DNA of 64,000 nucleotides from NCBI GenBank assembly GCA_033675545.1, contig JAWDGP010004758.1, positions 124,001 to 188,000 on the forward strand, in the 5' to 3' direction. The translations under genes were made by a program, and so were the position numbers. The stretch comes from Elysia crispata (Eukaryota > Mollusca > Gastropoda > Plakobranchidae). The notes under the pieces are model-generated. The model was not told the DNA's origin, did not search any database, and saw only the letters and a list, made by a program, of their open reading frames with translations. Below are positions 23,107 through 37,097 of the stretch, piece by piece. Each line of letters opens with the position of its first letter. Within the stretch, counting starts at the first letter, position 1.

Positions 23107-26100
23107 AGGCTTGATGGCTTAGCGTGATCGTGTTACTTGTCAGAGTGTAAGAGTGTGTCGATACCTCGAACGGCAGAAACACTTAATAGTTCATGTAATA
23201 ACAATTTTAGATATATCGAGTTCTGAATTAAACCACTGCACTATGGTTTTCGGATCCTTAACTTGTGAATACAATGCTAATTTAAGTTCACCCACGGTCT
23301 CCCTTATTTGCAGTGCTTAGGATACGAACCGAGAGAGGTCACGAGAGGGTCGAGGGTCAATGTCATTTGTTGATTTGCGCTCAGACGTGGTTATCTCTTT
23401 ATTTCTTGGCAACATCTGCAGATGCAATTTAGCCAAAATAATAGACCTGCCGGTAATGTTTGATTTAGAGTTTTTCCTCGGTGAAAGATTTTATCAGCAG
23501 AAAAAAACGTTGCTGAATGTGGCTAACACCACAGACTGGTGATTTATTATTCTTTGCAATCTTTGGATAACGGACCAATAATAATCACGTTATCGTAGTT
23601 TCTCTCTACCTCATTCTCTTTTTGCCCTCCCTTCTCTTCCAGTTGCCTGTTGTCTCTAAAACACATTTTCTTCTATCGTGCCTTAATTTTTTACGTTTCA
23701 CTTGTTAAAAATATATCTTAAAAATTACACTACCAATAGAGACCCTGTGTACTACTTACAGAGAACACGACAGGTGCTTGAATCTGTGTGCTACTGCTTA
23801 GTCGTTATGCTGGCGGTTAGCCTAATTTAATGCCGTAAACACCGTGTTTACCATCCCGCGACCTCTGAGGGTTCATGGCAGATCCATAAAAGACCAAGCC
23901 GAAAGCATGGGACTGCCCTCCCCGGCTCGAGCCACGTCTGCTCAGAGGGCTGTACATCACCAGAGCCTGTCTGGCTCGAGTGGAAGGGTCTCGGGGCTCA
24001 GGCAGTACATGTACAATCTAACTAGCTAGATCTATTATGGTGCTGGGCTCGGGTCAGAACCCACCCCCACCGGACATCAGATCGTGGTGATCCCATTACA
24101 TCTGTGAAACAAGAGTTATGAAAACGAGATTGAGCTGCGCAGCTTCTTTTGTACAGCACGAGAGCTTTTCAGCCTGTTACACAATTTACATGATTTTAAC
24201 CGGCATGACCGCCATGTAGGCTAAGCTGGTTATTTTTCATAAAAAAAATAAAAATAATAAAAATAAATGAATTATGTCGAATTATTTTCGTCCTTTCGAT
24301 ATGACGCAAGAAACGACCTATTAGTGTATTACACCCAAATTTTGCACGTACACATAAAAAATATTTTTGTTAAATTAAAAACCGCTTAGCCTACCCTGGA
24401 AAGAGATGGATACATCTGTGTAATTTTTTGTAAGCGAAATACATGTACATGAATAAAGGAAAAGGCAACACCAGACAGTGGTAAATTAGAAAGTTTATCT
24501 ACAATTCAAATTCTAGGGGAAAAAAAAAGATTATATAAAATGGAGGAACGATGCATGGAAAAATATTTCCAACTGCATTATGATCCCACACATAGTATAC
24601 CGGTCATGAGATAGACAAAAAAAAAAAAAATTAAAAACAAAACAAAAACAAAAATGTAGAGAATAATTGTGGAATCACTGGTTCAACAATGCAATCTACT
24701 TGTCAACTTTTGAGCATTATGCCTCTGTGAGATGTTTTTTGTTTGCTTGTTTCGTTGAATAATCTACCTTGCGATCATTGTGCTTTTCAAGATTCTCCAC
24801 GTTCGGTTGGCCCCACTTGCTTAGCTGAATGAATGCACAAATTCATGTGTCATTTCTTGCAGGGGAGGAAAATAAATGACTATGAAAAAATATAAAAACA
24901 AAAGTGAAGACAATTATTAAACTATGAAAATTTCGACAGCAGTTCCCCGTCAAGACAGAATTTCAAGTAAGCCAACCCTTGAATAACCTTTCACATTCCC
25001 CCACTTCCAATGCAAGAAAAACCATTGCAAATGCAGAATAAATGATGTACTTGTAAACAATTCTAACCTTTTTCAAGATTAGTCTAAGCTTGTTTGAGCT
25101 TGATTGAAAAAAAAAAGAAACAAACAAAAAAACCAAAAACATTGTGGATTTCAGAGCAAATCTTAAGATTATTACCACATCAGTAATGTTTGGTTGAGAA
25201 AGAGAAGGGACGCTACTCGAAATTTATTTACCAATGTCAATGGTAAAAGAGTTGTTCCCCTTTATAAAGCATCTCTCAATATTTCAAGATAGATTTTTGT
25301 AATCTACAACACCTCTAAATATCTTGCCTGGCTACGCAATGAATACCTACAAAAAGAATAGATTAGTCCGAATTCTCTTGAAATTTAAAACCATCAGATA
25401 TGTTTGAAAGTTCTTAGATTATAGTTCACTCTTCATGCTCTCTTTTTCCTCGACATTTTTAAAAAATTTAATTCTTATTTGGACCTCTTTATTCTAAAAT
25501 GTTTCTACCGCCAGAGTTCATAAATATTTCAACATAATGCACTTAAAAATATTTATTATCGACAACATTTAAACTTTTAATAAAGTTCTTAATAATCTTT
25601 GCTAATTCAGGCTAAAGGCTTTCAAAACATTCTCAGAGGCATTTCAGTGAATGTAGGTTAAGGATCAGGGTGGCTGGAAAAGCTAAGAGACAGGGCAATT
25701 GAATTTACTTCCAAATAGGTTAAAGTTTGTGCAGTGTGCAGACAGGTGAGTTGAGCATGCTGCTTATGTCAAATCACTTTTTGGCCTCTCCTGAGAAATT
25801 AATATGTGCGGATTTAAAAGATTAGCAACCTCCATTGAAAATATATATGGTTAACTCATCATTCTCTTGGCATTGTTGTCTACTGCTAAGTGACATTTAT
25901 TACTTGCTTTTAATTCATAAGATTTGTTCTATCTGTCAAATCAGAGCGGATAAGATAAGGATTAACTCCCATCTGTGGCTTAGACATCTACAAAAAATCT
26001 TAGTCAAAGAGAAAAGAACAAAAAGAGCCTGCAAACCAAAGGAATAAATAGGGCCTACCACATGCCCGTCTCTACCACAAATCTCTTCATGATAAGGAAT

Positions 26101-26682
26101 ATGATAAGCATCATAAAAAATATTTTCAAAACTCCAGCAAGTGCAAAAACATGATGCAACTTGGAAGTAGTTGTACTAAATTGTTTAACACCTGCTCAGA
26201 TTCTCAGTTTGGTGTTCGTAAGGTTGCACCTATACCAAAACTTTAAGTTATAAAAGGCACAAACAAATCTAAACTTGACGTCTTATTACTATTTGTAACC
26301 ATGAAATCCCTACATTTCTACAATATCTGACCACTTGAGTATGATGTAGAGTGTAGTGAGAGGGTTCATAAAATCTGTCAAATATAATGTATTATTGATC
26401 ATTTGTGCAATTGCTAAGACACTGTTATGGGTAAAGTAATGAGGGCTTGACCAAGTGCTCTGGCCGAAATTCATCACCAGCACGCACACAGGGACTTAAT
26501 AGAGTTTAAGAAATCCCAAGATTTGTGCAGACCATCTCACCATTCTTATTTCTATGTAATGGTCACCTTCTAAACAAATTAAAAGTGAATAATCAGTCTT
26601 ATTATACACATTTGCTTCTAATGTATTATAATCTCTAAAGGTTTAAAATCTTTTTGGATTTTGCTGCACACATGGAGATACA
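23107..26682. other. No gene recognised
   Basis: A CpG-richer patch at 23840-24130 includes two GGCTCGAG-like sites. It has no recognisable protein or tRNA feature. The remainder is AT-rich. Confidence 0.4.
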
Positions 26683-26884
26683 TGTAGCGATGCCTCGAAA
26701 TGAGATATTTTGCGACAGACTCCTTGGGAAAATGCCATTTTCCTCAAAAAGGCTTGAAATCCTCGCTATTTGAAGTGCTTTTACTTCTGAAACAATATGA
26801 AAGTGAGAAATAAGAGCAGTATAAAAAGCTTTAATTTCAAACTTGCTTTAGGAAAATTGTCTTTAGCCAAAAATTACTGTGCTG
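26683..26884 (+). repeat. Dispersed repeat of about 200 bp, copy 1
   Basis: It aligns with the reverse complement of about 35770-35992. Shared blocks are AAAATGCCATTTT, GTGCTTTTACTTCTGA, AATATGAAAGT and TATAAAAAGC. Confidence 0.75.
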
Positions 26885-29800
26885 TGGAAGTATTTTTAAA
26901 ATAAACTGCACTATCCATTTGTGTTGAATACAGATTTAGAAAGTATTCACAATCTGCATAATATTGAAAACGATGAAACGGAGAAAACCAGGATTTCAAA
27001 AATAATGAAAAAAAAAGCAAATAATAAAATCTATTTGATTTATCATAAATTTCAGTTGTGAATGAATAAAAAGAACATTTGAACTCCCTAGAAAATTTTT
27101 GAACCCAACATCTCAGCATGCAAGTACTATGCAAGTGGAATATTAGACTCCTTAAAGGAGTTGAATAAATTAGAAAATGATTAAATGTAAAGTCAAATAA
27201 ACACATGAATTGCAGATGGTACGATTTGATTCTCTTATAACACAAACAACAACCATTTATGTATTTGTAGATTATATGTTTATTAATTATAGACTTCAAA
27301 GCACAGAATGCATCCATTCAAAAGAACATGGCATACACAAAGCACAACATTTTGGAGTTAAAATTTACTTGAATATTTTTACCATACAATAACAGGCGTA
27401 CAGATTACAACAAGAATAGATTGTTCCATATTCCCTTACAATTTTAATTAGTTAAAAAAAAAAGGGCTAATCACAAGAAATAGATTAAAAAGAATTAAAA
27501 TCAATAATAGTTTTCTTTTTTTCTCATAAATCACATGTAAAATGAAAAAAAAATTATATTAAACATGATCTCCTTTTGTTTAAGTAAGCTAACATTTAAA
27601 ACATCACAACTGTTAAATTAAAAAATTCAAGAGATTGCGTTGGAAATGAAAACTTATTCCGGAATATTTGGGAACAAATGAAAAGAATTAAAAACTGTCA
27701 GTACATGGCATAGATAGAAAAAAAAAGCTTGTTGCAAACATTGACCGAAATAGGCATTTAAAATTATAAGAAATCATAGTTAAAGTTGAAAAGAACAGTG
27801 ATCCCACAAATTAAGTCAAACTACAGCCCAACTTTACTCAAAAAAAAAAAAGCAAAAAAATTGTTGATCTAAGAAAAATGTTGGTAAATAACAACTACAG
27901 TGTAATTATTATAAAATCTTAACAGGCTGCTCACTTGAAATTAGATAGGAAATGAATTTGATTTTGAATAATCAGAAAATCAAATTGTGAGGTACCACTA
28001 CCAGACAATGAAGAAAGATAATGCAACAATACCAAGTTAGCTCTTTCAGGGCAATTTACCTTGAAAAAGAATGACTTTGAAGTATGAGAATACTTCCTCT
28101 CCATTTCATAAAAGTATCTTTCAAACAAAATTCCATCTTTACTCATGATAATGAAAAAATCGAGAATAAATTGCTGAATACCAAGAGAAATACCTCAGGC
28201 ACTTTTTAGTTTAACTACACATACCTTCTCCTCACTAAACACTCGCACTTATTTACCTGATCCTTATTACACAGTAAAGGAGTTTTATGAGCCTCATGGT
28301 TCTCAAAACTTGTTTCATTTTATGATTATACCGACTGTTTAACTCATGCTAAACACTGGCCCAGATAAAAGCTCATGCAAAACTACAGATATATATGTGA
28401 AATATGAGAGTGCTGTAACTAAACCAAATCCCCCACCAAACTTCTGTTTGTAAAGGTATTTTTAATGCAGGCATTCTTTACATGAACACATTACAAGCTA
28501 AATAATTGTTTGAAATATGCTAATTTGACTGTGTGATGTATAACCTTTCCTATATTTCTAAATTAAACTTAATGCATGTATAAACTATTCCTTGGTTAAT
28601 TTTGGACCTCATCTCACACATCATTTTGTGAGACAAGAGCACAAATCTTCAGAGTATTTAAGAGCTGCTTATTCTCTGATGTTTTATTTTCTGTGAAGAA
28701 CATGCACCCTTTCTTATGACACTGCTTTGATAAAAAGGAAAATAGTACAAAATGAACATGGCATACTGTTTTCAAATTCTGCAAAACATGAACACAAGTT
28801 GAATTACATCATACAAAAAAATCCTGAGCTTCATATAGCACTGACATTGGCAGCCTCAACAATCTTCAAGGTGGATTAAAATGGCAAAATATATCAACAT
28901 GAAGTTACAAGCGCAATTATAAGGATTAATCAAATAAAAGCCTCCCTACCTACAGCATTCTCAAAGTTCAAGTACTGCATGCAGTCAAACTCAAAACAAT
29001 GGAGAGAAATGAAAAAACAGAGATATTGTTTAACTTGACCTCCAGAGATAATCAATTAAAACTTAAAGAACAACATTTTTGTTCTCAATTGGCTTTAAGC
29101 TTGAACACTAAGTCCCTTTTCGAAAAAAAAAAAGCTATCTAGCATTGCAGGCAAGTTTTTCCCACAGCAATAGTAAAAAAACAGAGATGCTCTTTCACAA
29201 TGTAAATATTTCACAAAAATGGCACAAAAAAATGGTACAAATTACTTGGAATGATTGCTTGCACATTCAGTCATTTAGTGAATTTGTCAATGATTATTTT
29301 TTCAGAGTATCATAAAAGAAATGAATTTACCTCAAACCAAGTTGATCATGGAGTTACAAACAGTCCTAAGCTAAAGCTTACATGCCAAAAAGTGTACACA
29401 CATAAGCAATTTCTCCACATCCAATTTTGGTTTGGCATTTATATTTGTCTGCGGTGCTTATGGTAGCAAAACCAAATAAACAATAACCTTACTTTTAAAT
29501 TTGAAGTCAGAATATCTGCATATCAGTCTCTAGAGATTCTGTAGTCTATACCAAACAAAACTCACAGATAACACAAATTTCACAGCCTAAGTTAATTGGT
29601 AATAATTTTTTCCAAGGCCAACACACACATAAACAAAGTGTCAGGTCTGATCTGAAATTTTGTATTCTTTCCATGTATACCATATAGATGCACAGGTATC
29701 TCATTTAAAAGATCAGAAGATAGCAAAACTTACAAATAATTTTGATTGACTAGAAGGAGAAACTGTTCTTTTACTATTATGAAAGTCTTTTTTTTTACAT

Positions 29801-32800
29801 TTTACACGAATAACTAAAGCATTTCTTTCCATCATTAATTTGCATTCAAATAAAGCAATGAACAAATATTGAAGATAAAAAAAAAATCTAGAAGAATATT
29901 CCATATACAAGATAACTCTTCACTTTGTTTAAAAATAAAAAATAAAAGAATTATTAATTAGCAAAAAAAGAAGTCAACAAGTTTGTCATAATAAAACAAT
30001 TTCATAAACCGAAATATATAAATACATCATACAACCTGCTTTGTCTCAGGTTTATTTGGAGCTTGAAGAAAAAAAGAGGGCATAAAAGTAGTTTTGCAAA
30101 ACATAATACATGTACTTCTTTTTTTAGATTGGAAATAAATAATTGAACGAAATGGAAGTGAAAGTGCTTTCAATCCTTCTCGTTTGCTGTTGTATTAAAT
30201 AAACATGAAAAAATAGTAAGTTTCTTAAAAACTTTTTTTTCTATTTTCATCTCAAATATAATCCACATAACATATTTTAAAGTAGGAGAATTTTATTCTT
30301 TATAAACTTGAAAGATATACATGTATGTAAATGGGATAGCATTAAATTTTATTTTCTCATGGAATCCTTTATAGCTAGTATGACACATTCATTTATTGGA
30401 TTTATAAAAAGTACTTGTATGTTTTGTTTACAATAAAGCAAACTTGAAACACTTGAGCAATAGAACACTTTTTTCACGATTTTTACTAGGAAAAAATATT
30501 TAATTGGAGAACTAAATTCAATCAATGTAATAGTTATCTTGATCAACATCATAGATGCACTTTTTTAAAGAGTCAACCCTTCAGTTTTAAGAAAAACAAA
30601 ACAAAACAAAATAATGACGAAAAAGTGTTGCAGTAAGATTACAAGGAAATATCTTTTTGATTGTTGGCTTGATGGCTAACTCATTGTTCCAATATGCGCA
30701 GTCAGCACAACATTAGGACTAACACAAGGTTTCAAAGTAACCAGCAGAGTGACAAATCCATTGAGAAGCAGGAGAAGCAGGAAGCATTATGTCACCACTA
30801 ATGCACAAGATAGTTTTGACCTAATCCTGAAAACTTTCAGGTGCAGGCCTGCTTAACCATGATAAAGTTAGAAGTCCTATTTTGTCACACGATCTGCTGA
30901 GGGAGAACCAGCAGGACCTCCTGAGATGAGGGTGATGATCCCTCGTGATCCAATATAAGTGGTTCTGTTTAGACTGCACATTTACAGAAAGGACGTACAA
31001 ATGAAGAGAGCAACATAACAAGAATGAGCCACAATATTTCAGGTTATGTTAAAAAACCTTATTACTCTTCACATTTCCTGAAATTTTTGATACAATTTTG
31101 ACATGTACATAAATCAAATATTTATGAGTTACAGACCAAGTCAAATACTTAAGTAATTGAGTATAAATAAATAACATCGCAAAATCTGTGTTGGTGTAGA
31201 TGCAAGCGAAACACATGCAGAAGATTCACATGAAAATGATTTTTGCTTAACAATACCTTATAATAAATATTAAACCATGAAAAGAATAATAAAATTAGCT
31301 ACAAATCAATGATGAAATGTTTCTGATAAAAATAAGCAACACTTCTTAAATTCATAAGTAAGTTCTGATTCCTTGGCAGTTAATATATCCATGAGTATGC
31401 TTCTATGTAACATTAAATGATCTAATTGTATTTGATTGTCAAGAGAGCATGAAGTTTGCATAGAAAAATATTATGTCTTTATTACAAAATTACATTTATA
31501 ACCTAAATTTTGGGCTCTCAGATTATCAGCAACAATGCATATAAACATTAAAATCAAATTAAAATGGTGACAAGAAACAAAACTTCTAGATTTTTCTGAG
31601 ATGCATTATTTTAAAAAAAATTTGCTTTCATTAAGGTGCATTACAGTAAAAAATTTATTTAAAAAAAAACACCAAACCATTTGACTAATTTTTTTTTTTT
31701 AGCTCATTTACATTTAAAAGTTTTCTGCCATTACAAATTTACTGCAACCACACAGTGCTCAGAAATGAACTTTTTTGTGAGTTACAAATCTCACTTTTGA
31801 CCTAGTGATCAATCGATTTGTTCAGTGAACTTTAGATTTCGTGCATCAACTTTGTGTGGTTTAGTCTTTTTAAAACAAGGGAATTTCCTCATGAAATTAT
31901 AAAAATAATAGAGCCAAATAATACATAAAACTTAACTACTAAATTGCTCAAAGCCCATCACTTAGGTTCTCCTATATATCATTATCAACCACAATAACTT
32001 CCTTTATGAAGTCACAAAGGTATTTGTAATTGTATTATAAACGCTGTGCCACCTACCATACTGACAAGATCTTTCACTGACTACAGAAGGGTACTCATTA
32101 AAAAAAAAGATAAGGAAGTGAGGAACATTGGGTAAAGAATATTTCCTAAGGATTCAACATTACACTTGGTCGAGCCAGGTATCTAACTACAGATCTCAAG
32201 ATCTGGGAGCTAGGTATTTACCATTATTATAATAACACCACATGAAAACATACTACAGAAACTCCCTAGCTCATCCAGAATCACTTCCATAGACTGCCTC
32301 ACAAAACCATTTAGTTCCAATTTCTCATTAACATTTTTTGTCACCTAATGTCACCTCCAAGTAAGATAAGTACCAAAAAAACTTAGGGGACCTTTAAATA
32401 TTGCAGGATTGATAACCTTTGGTTTTGTTAAAGCTAAGGTTTGTTTTGAAGTGGTTTTATTCTATGAACGTTTTTTTTTAATTTAGAAGGTCAAAGAGAA
32501 TTAAAAAAAAAATCAAGGATTTTTTGCTAGTTTATAAGCCAAGCATTTTTAAATTCATGTTTCAAAACATTGCTCAATCTCAATTTAAAAATATTTTTTC
32601 TTTATCATAAAGCCTGAACATGTTAAATTTCACCATCACATCTAGATCAGTGTCTTATCCAGCTCTTTATACGTTACAACTAACTCAAACTTAGTTTTGT
32701 CATGCCAAAACTGATATACATGTTAACTGGTGATAGCCTGTTATACAAAAACACACCATTGAACCAAAATTGATTTTAGAAATTTATGCTTTTTTGCTAA

Positions 32801-34282
32801 ACCGTAAACATGTTAAAAGCAAAACATGTTTACCAAAATTCAATGACTAAATTTAATTCACAGTAAAGATCATATGCGATCAGAGTAAATTTAAAACAAG
32901 AAAACTTTACACAAGCTAGGAAACATAAAAAGAACCCACCAAAAACTATCATGTTACGTACATACTCTTTATCACATAACCATGCAGAGGTGTGAATTTA
33001 ACTCTTAAAACAAATATTATCTTTCAAAAAATCACAGTGCAATGCTCCCGAGAAATGAAAAATCAAATTACTTCTCTTCATGGTAATGACACATAGCATA
33101 AGTTATTCCAACCTTTACCTTACAACTTTGCATTTAAAGTATAAGGGATGGTAAACTTTGAAAAAAAAAGAATTGCAAAAGAGGAAAAGAAACAAAGCAA
33201 AACAAAGAATGTCCGTATATATTCATGAGACAAAATTTGTAATAATCTTATAATATACATAGCATAATATGTAAGTTTGCAAAAATTAAGTTCAAAAGCA
33301 AATTTTCAACATTGAGGACCACAAATAACACACAAAAAACTTAAATGAGAAAAATAAAATCCATATTTTCATAATTTTGATACCCATGATTAAAGACATA
33401 TCAGAACTTTAAATAAGTTACTAAGAAAGAAGCTTTGTTGATTATAGGACTTAAAAAGCTTTAAAACTATCAAACTATGACCATACATGTAAAGCATTTA
33501 CCTTTTTCAAAATGAGGTTACAAGATAGTAATTGAGTAAAAAGCACAACCACTTTTAAATGACTGCTTTATAAAAATTGCATTATTACTTAAAGCCAAAA
33601 AAGCAAGAAATGCGGTCACACATTAATCAAAAGGACGGAGTTTTAGGAACAGAGACAAGCAGTTCTGCAAAACCTTTAAAAGTGCTGTTGTATTGATCTA
33701 CCCATGGCCAGAATTACATATAATTTAAATGATGGAAATAAGAAAAGATGTCTTGCAAACTCCCTTATCAGATTAATTTAAAAATATTTATATGAAGAAA
33801 TCTTCTTGATTTCATTATCTAATTAATATTTTTTTTGCTTTTATTTTAATGCTGTGTTGTGGACAAAAATCTTATAATAAAAAAGCCTTAATGTTAAATT
33901 CTTTATTCACCACATAGAAACCAACAACAGAACTGTTTGCAAAAACATGCCTCTTTCTTGAAATGTTATTATCTTAATATACAAACTACAAATGAGTTAT
34001 AGTTTTTTCAACAAAGAGTTTTATCTGAACCTTGTATCCCTGATTAGCCAATAGCATACAGATATTGAATCTCTTTTCACATAATTAAAACTAAAATTGA
34101 GCAGCATTATGACACTTCAATAACTACAATGTCCTTATATTTTTTTAGGTCAAGGACAAGGTCTAGCATGAAAAAAAAAATTTTGAATAAAATATGAAAC
34201 TGCTCCTTCATTCCCATGTGAATTTTTTTACATGTACAAAAGCATTACAACATCAAAATCAATTTATCTAAGTTCACTAATA
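26885..34282. other. No gene recognised; may include the 3' UTR of the SOCS-box gene
   Basis: Strongly AT-rich with many A/T runs. On the minus strand, AATAAA lies at 33907-33902, about 415 bp after the SOCS-box stop codon, and could be its poly(A) signal. No other gene is visible. Confidence 0.4.
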
Positions 34283-34322
34283 CTATATATAGCCAAGTTG
34301 AGAGTTCTTAAGATCCATTGAA

Positions 34323-35357
34323 TCACCTGCACAGCAAAAGAAACTGAATAATGCTTGGTGGTAATGGCAAGGTTTGCATGTTCTTGACAAAAGATTTGCC
34401 ATGTCCACATTGTCTGATACAGTCTCTAACAACCAGTTTACACTGTTGCTGTAGAGATGGAGGCAGCAGAGTTTCTGAATCCAAAACACCAAGAATCTCG
34501 CAATCCACATCATTGTTAGACAGTGCCATCCTTACTGATCGAACTTCCCAGAGGCCTACACCAGCCTGTAAAATAAGTTTCACTATTTCCAGATTACCGT
34601 TTTTTGTGGCCCAGAACAGAGGAGACTGTTCTGGGGATGACCAACGAATCGGTGCTGATAAAGGACTTCCATGAATGATGAGGTGGCGAATGATCATGGA
34701 GCTCACACGATACATCAAACCTGCGAGCAACGGAGTGCAATTGAACTTATCCGTCTTGCTCACACTGGCACCATTGTTGATCAGATACTCCACCAGGTCA
34801 GGCATCTGCTGCCTGGACGCTACCCACAATGCTGTGTGACCCTGATTATCTGTCATGTCTATGTCTGCACCTTTTCTCACAAGGGTAACAACCCCCTCCA
34901 AAAAGTGTAAGCGACAGGCTGTTATAATTGGGGGTTCCATTCTACCAAGGCTGTCTTTGCTGATCATGTTCAGATTGATGTTTCCAATTTTAGCTTGATG
35001 CCGCAAAAAAAGATGAAAGATATCAAATCTTCGACGATATAATGTTAATGATAAAGGGGTCACATCTTTGATATGGAAATTAAAATCTAGATCAGGGTAT
35101 GACAAAAGGACATTTCGAACTCTTGTCAAGGAGCCAGCCTCTATAGCAGCAAACAATTCATAGCACAGAAAAGACTGGACATAGCGATTAGAGGTCTCAA
35201 AAGTTGTAGACTGCGATGTCTGCTTGTATTCTAGGACGCGAGTTGGACTATCTTTATGAGGCATGTTCACATTGCCCATGTTCATAGGATACGCAGGTCC
35301 CAGCATAAGAGTTGGCGAGGCCGAGCCTTCAATGCCAACAAGGGTATTATTCATCAT
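34323..35357 (-). CDS. Ankyrin-repeat and SOCS-box (ASB-like) protein, 344 aa
   Basis: A single intact coding exon. The start is ATG 35357 with an in-frame TGA immediately upstream; a second ATG follows directly. After an unstructured N-terminus (1-60) there are about six ankyrin-type repeats. The clearest is GHTALWVASRQQMPDLVEYL (173-192), with others near 98-126, 142-171, 207-237 and 245-268. The C-terminus (300-344) is a SOCS box: a BC-box-like SLQQQCKLVVR and a Cul5-box LPLPPSIIQFL. In the ASB family these bind Elongin B/C and Cullin 5, and the ankyrin part selects substrates for ubiquitination. The exact ASB orthologue is not assigned. An acceptor TTTTACAG at 35411-35413 suggests a spliced 5' UTR. 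Confidence 0.9.
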   Translation of the reverse strand: MMNNTLVGIEGSASPTLMLGPAYPMNMGNVNMPHKDSPTRVLEYKQTSQSTTFETSNRYVQSFLCYELFAAIEAGSLTRVRNVLLSYPDLDFNFHIKDVTPLSLTLYRRRFDIFHLFLRHQAKIGNINLNMISKDSLGRMEPPIITACRLHFLEGVVTLVRKGADIDMTDNQGHTALWVASRQQMPDLVEYLINNGASVSKTDKFNCTPLLAGLMYRVSSMIIRHLIIHGSPLSAPIRWSSPEQSPLFWATKNGNLEIVKLILQAGVGLWEVRSVRMALSNNDVDCEILGVLDSETLLPPSLQQQCKLVVRDCIRQCGHGKSFVKNMQTLPLPPSIIQFLLLCR

Positions 35358-35410
35358 TCAGATGAATAATGGATTAACCATCAAAAAAAAACATACCTAA
35401 AGGGTTTAAC
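35358..35410 (-). other. 5' UTR portion of the SOCS-box gene's coding exon
   Basis: Reading the minus strand, CTTATTCTTTTACAG (a good acceptor) ends at 35411. The intervening 53 bp contain an in-frame stop directly before the start codon, so they are non-coding. Confidence 0.5.
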
Positions 35411-35769
35411 CTGTAAAAGAATAAGAATTTCATTACTAAAAATTACTTGCTCTGAAAATTTTCAAAGTTGGAAAAGTCAAATAATAGAAAACAATGCAAA
35501 ATAATTCAAGTTATTTCTGCTCTTTTTGTTTGGGCAAATAACTAGACTTAAATAATATGTACTAACCCTATCTGAACCAAATGGGTGCGTTCAGCTGGTT
35601 TTTGATGATCTAGATCTTGACCCAAACTTAGATATCTTGAGAATTATATTCGTTGCAAAGGACAAGTTTTATGCTTTTGCATATTTGTGAAACGTTCTTT
35701 AATAGGCCTGCACCATAATACTGAATCATCATTCAATGCAATAGCACATTTATGAGGCTGATACTGACA

Positions 35770-35992
35770 TTGTAAAGTATACAATTGTGGCAGAGAAATT
35801 TTGGGATAAATGCAAATTTTCTAAAGAAAGCTTGAAATTTCCGCTTTTTATATGACTCTAATTTTTAACTTTCATATTATATCAGAAGTAAAAGCACTTT
35901 AAATAGATAGGACTTCCAGCTTCTTAGAGAAAAATGGCATTTTTCCAAGTAGTCATCTGCCACAAAAACGTCTCATTTTGTAGCGACGCTAC
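35770..35992 (-). repeat. Dispersed repeat of about 200 bp, copy 2 (inverted)
   Basis: Diverged inverted partner of 26683-26884. If the two-exon model of the SOCS-box gene is right, this copy lies in its 5' intron. Confidence 0.75.
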
Positions 35993-36648
35993 ACATTTGG
36001 TAATTATATTGGATAACTGTGATGTGTGACAGAAGTTTTATAAAACAAAGATTAAAATAAAATTGTCATCTATACTGTTTTGTATTTTTCCCCTTTCTTA
36101 GACTTAAACCAAATCAACTTTTTGAAAGCTTTCTAGGGCATGTAAAATACAATTATTATCATAGAACTTGAAAACGGTTTAATGTTACATGAAACGATGA
36201 TAACGACGATAGGAAAGGTAAAGTTGTTAAAAATCATGAAAGAATGATGATAATAAAAAGGATACAAAAATTCAGAGCACTGAGATCTATATTATAAAAG
36301 GTAACTTTGATTTCATTCTGTGTTATCTTAAAACAACTTAATGTTCAGCGATAAAGTGATGATCTGAACAAAATGAGACAAAATGTGACCTATTCCAACT
36401 TAAAGACAAAAGTGTCATGGGTAGAAGTGGGGTGGGTGGCACATCATCGGTTTCTTTACGCCTTAGCTAATCCCTAACAGGAAGCCTTGTGTTGGTTTAT
36501 TTACCGACACAGCATAGGCCTATTCCTCTTGAGCATTCTATATTTCCTTGTTGGGAATGTGAACAGTTATTCCATCGGTTTCTAATAATAACTGTCAATG
36601 AAATTGCAGTTTATTTTGAGACTCTGTGATGTTCCTACTAGTACTAGA

Positions 36649-37097
36649 TGATACGGTACACCTCGAATCGAACGACCTCAGATTCAAAGAACACCTTGCA
36701 TTCAACCTTTAGAGAAAAATCCCCAATTTTTTCCCATCATTGACTTTCTTGAAATGCATCCAACAAACTAATCTCAGACCCACCCTCAGGTTCATGAGCC
36801 ACAAGTGTTGGCAAACCCACTGTAGAATGCTTTTATACTTAGAAATTTAGTTGAAATTCAACCAAAAGGCCCACTGTCAGCTGACAAGAGATTCTTGCAG
36901 TGTATAAGTGAAAGGCAAACAGTGTATAGGCTTTGTGGTTAGTTCATGAAAAACAAGGGAGATGATTATGTGGTAACTTGACTTTACTTGGTTACTTCCC
37001 TAGTGGTGCCTTAGGACATTGCTCCAGCGAACTTTGCATTCAACGAACTTTAAAAAATGACCAAACTAATTTGTTGAGTCCGAGGTGTAATGTATCA
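36649..37097. mobile_element. Candidate non-autonomous DNA transposon with diverged terminal inverted repeats
   Basis: The left end is TGATACGGTACACCTCGAAT. The right end in reverse complement is TGATACATTACACCTCGGAC. Both interiors also share TGCATTCAAC and GAAC words. The 449-bp interior is non-coding. The CCTCG-type ends recall Tigger/pogo-related elements, but the target duplication is unclear. Confidence 0.45.

Noticed and set aside
26874..27317. 147-codon minus-strand frame
   Set aside because: Low-complexity AT-rich translation (Phe/Tyr/Lys-rich), part of it antisense to a dispersed repeat; no motif.
34351..34910. Plus-strand frames of 107 and 79 codons
   Set aside because: Antisense shadows of the ankyrin/SOCS-box coding exon.
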